A stretch of 64,000 nt of DNA. Origin: Pseudisothecium myosuroides. Taxonomy: Eukaryota; Streptophyta; Bryopsida; Hypnales; Lembophyllaceae. Below, in pieces: positions 61,796 through 64,000 of the stretch. The stretch's first letter is position 1. Every line of letters starts with the position of its first letter. The position numbers and the translations under genes are program-made. The stretch lies in the NCBI GenBank assembly GCA_951799445.1, contig OX637291.1, positions 64,501-128,500 on the forward strand, given 5' to 3'. The notes under the pieces are model-generated. The model saw nothing but the letters and a program-made list of their open reading frames with translations, had not been told where the DNA came from and did no database searches.

Positions 61796-62200
61796 CTGAA
61801 GCAGTACATCACAAAGTTCCTCTGCCACGAAATGTCAACAGTAATCGCACGATTATCGTCAAGCATTGCTTTCGTGTTACATTCATTCGTTTAGAAACAT
61901 TGTTAGAACACGATAATGACATTCATTAATACCATGCAGTTGAGGCATGTCATTCATATTTGAGTTTGAAGTACTAAAGTTGCACGATAACTATGTATGA
62001 CGAAATATGTACGACTTCAGTGGTTTAGAGAAGGGTGACTAACTTCGTGCAGCATTAGTGCTTTTCTAAGACATATTAAGTTAGTGCAATAATCACACAA
62101 CATCATGTCCATGCATAGTTGTTGTACTAACATTGCATTTTTTTATTTTTCACAATTTCAATACTAAGTCAATTGAAAAGCGGCAGGAATTGTATTCAAA

Positions 62201-62550
62201 GCAGAAGTTCAGACTTCATTTAGGCATAGAAGAATAACTTTTCTCAAAAAACTTTGAACTAAGAAAAGTTAGTAAATTAAGATAGCTTTCATCTCCAAAA
62301 ATCCGTTTGAGATTTAGAGTCTCCAGTCAAAAGTTATAGACAAAGTTCAGAAACGGATTGGAAGAGACATTTTTTTGACATTTTCAAACATTGCCTTTGA
62401 ATTTTGTCCATAACTTTTGATTGGAGGCTCTAAATCTCAAACGGATTTTTGGAGATGAAAGCTAGATTCATTTACCAACTTTTATTAGTTCAAAGTTTTT
62501 TTAAAAAAGGTGCTTTACTATGCCAAACTGAGGTCTGAATTTCTACTTTG
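62201..62550. repeat. Foldback element 1
   Basis: Arms 62201-62350 and 62398-62550 are inverted copies with small differences, around a loop of about 50 nt. Shared blocks include CATCTCCAAAAATCCGTTTG and its complement. Non-coding. Confidence 0.85.
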
Positions 62551-63275
62551 AACACGATTTATACATTTTCAAAACAACTTGACTATGAGAAGTCAAGCTC
62601 TCAACTTCAAGTTGTCCCATATCTTTTGAGTGTTCATAGACTGAATTTTAGTATAAAGAGGGCCTCTCCACCCTCATCTTTCACCAACTACCAATGAAGA
62701 GATTCCATCACTACGTTACCAAGTTTCTTGGTGTCCTAGTCATGGAATCAATTCAAGCTACAATGAAGTAATTCTTTCACTACGCTATCAAGTTTCTTGG
62801 TAGCCTATTGATGGATTTAGTTCAAGTATAAACTTGATGGCCTACAATATTGATGAATGATGGATTCAGTTTGAAATGCCAGAAATTTAGTTAAGAATTT
62901 TTTTAAATTAGAATGTGATCAACAATTGAATATTAAAAATACTTTTTGGAACATTAATTGATACCAGATAATAAGCATTATTGCAGTGATGACTCCAGTG
63001 ACATTGTTGTCATGGATTTTCTGTGTCCTTCAATGCACAGAAAATACACAACAAAGAATGTAAATTTTTGTACATAATTTGTGTCTTTTGCGCACTTGTG
63101 ATTAGCGTGTAGAAGTTACATAGTTAATATGAATTTCAAAGTAGTGCCATTTCTTTGCAGTAATCGTGTGCATCGTAACGATGCGATAATTTGCAAATTA
63201 ACGTACGCATCCATGAAACAATAGTAACTACATGATAATTGCTGATAATTCGTTGGTCCTAAACTTTGAGATGTA

Positions 63276-64000
63276 CACTAGTAGAAAATCAGTGCCCAAA
63301 TCAACAAAAAATCAACAAGTTTTTGTCAATTTAGGTACTGTATCGACCATTTTCACACTTTTCTGTTGATTTGGCACTAGTTAACTAAATGGGCAAAATA
63401 ATTTTGTTGATTCGGGTAGCACAAGTCCAAAAGAACAAAAAAATTAACACTTTTTTGTTGATTTGGACAAAGGGGACCTAAAAATCAACACTTTTTTGTT
63501 AAAAAATGGTTACAAGTCGATTTTTGAAACTATAGCAGACTTCAGAGGTCATTTAGGCATAGAAAAATAACTTTTTTTCGAAAACTTTGAACTAAGAAAA
63601 GTTGCACAATAAAACTAAGTTTCACCTCCAACAATCCGTTTGTAATTCAGAGCTTTTATAAGAAAGTTATGAATAAAAAACCAAGTCAGTGTTTGAAAAT
63701 GTTAAACCAATTCTTTTTTAAACATTGCCTTGGTTTTTAATTCATAACTTTCTATTAAAAGCTCCAAATCACAAACCGTTTTTTGGAGATGAATCTTTAC
63801 TTTATTTTCTAACTTTTCTTAGCTCAAAGTTTAAGAAAAAAAATTGATTTACTATGTGAAAACGGCGTTCAAAGTCTACTGAAATTACACAAAAGAGGCA
63901 TTTCTAATGTCCGAAGTAGATAAGTACCAAGAAGTACCCCTCATGTGCATACAACATGAATGGGTGGCTCAATGGTTTTAGAGCTATGGCCTCCCAAGTG
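63276..64000 (+). mobile_element. CACTA-type terminus with subterminal repeats
   Basis: CACTAGTAGAAAATCAGTGC at 63276 is followed within 220 nt by at least five AAATCAAC / GTTGATTT copies in both orientations, as in CACTA subterminal regions. The other end would lie beyond the window. Confidence 0.5.
63535..63885. repeat. Foldback element 2, related to element 1
   Basis: Arms of about 155 nt (63535-63690 and 63725-63885) are inverted copies. They share the ATTTAGGCATAGAA, AAAACTTTGAACTAAG and CAATCCGTTTG blocks with the foldback at 62201-62550. Confidence 0.8.

Larger units (their letters stand above)
61796..64000. other. AT-rich DNA with foldbacks and a CACTA-like end
   Basis: No gene is seen. 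A direct duplication of about 70 nt lies at 62693-62760 and 62764-62830. Two related foldbacks and one CACTA-type terminus are listed separately. Confidence 0.5.

Overview
The window looks like nuclear DNA of a land plant. It holds intron-containing genes, a very long pentatricopeptide-repeat (PPR) editing factor ending in a complete DYW domain, and PDF-motif exons of the organellar single-stranded-DNA-binding (OSB) type. Around these lie kilobases of nested plant LTR retroelements, foldback elements and satellites. The PPR tail and the style of its repeats recall moss DYW proteins, so a bryophyte-like host is my best guess; this is inference, not proof.

Layout. 1-2640: a partial, probably decayed OSB-like gene on the minus strand that runs off the left edge. 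2661-7619: transposon debris, including a large near-perfect palindrome (4381-5951). 7620-15094: the only convincing host locus, a second OSB-like gene (exons 9302-10742) followed in the same direction by a 1,311-codon PPR-DYW frame. A good splice donor overlaps the OSB stop, and the next acceptor would join the two reading frames. 15095-25456: a broken transposase-like gene of the type now grouped under DUF7869 (minus strand), split by a 1.79-kb DNA transposon with an 8-bp target duplication. Its upstream side carries a regular array of small palindromes, and a second copy of the 1.79-kb element follows.

25457-61800: a stack of LTR elements. Family A LTRs (4.4-5.5 kb, ends TGTGAGC...GCTCACA) occur four times. 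Family B LTRs (3.5 kb, ends TGTCGCA...TGCGACA) occur twice, once solo and once as the 5' LTR of an element with a primer-binding site and gag. A 2.3-kb element D and part of a related family C complete the set. Matching target-site duplications allow the insertion order to be read. Families B, C and D carry reading frames downstream of, or inside, the LTR itself rather than between two LTRs. A second DUF7869-like pseudogene (36870-43290) is split by one of the family A LTRs. Two adjacent satellites (43300-46314) precede the family B element. 61800-64000 holds two related foldbacks and a CACTA-like terminus.

The strongest leads are: (1) the possible OSB to PPR-DYW splice fusion; (2) the eight near-identical 303-bp PPR triplets, whose differences include RNA-code switches at positions 5 and 35; (3) proteins encoded within long LTRs; (4) a 75-nt ATG mini-ORF found at the same place in family A LTRs; and (5) the palindrome array upstream of the DUF7869-like gene. 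No reverse transcriptase, integrase, tRNA, rRNA or CRISPR was recognised.
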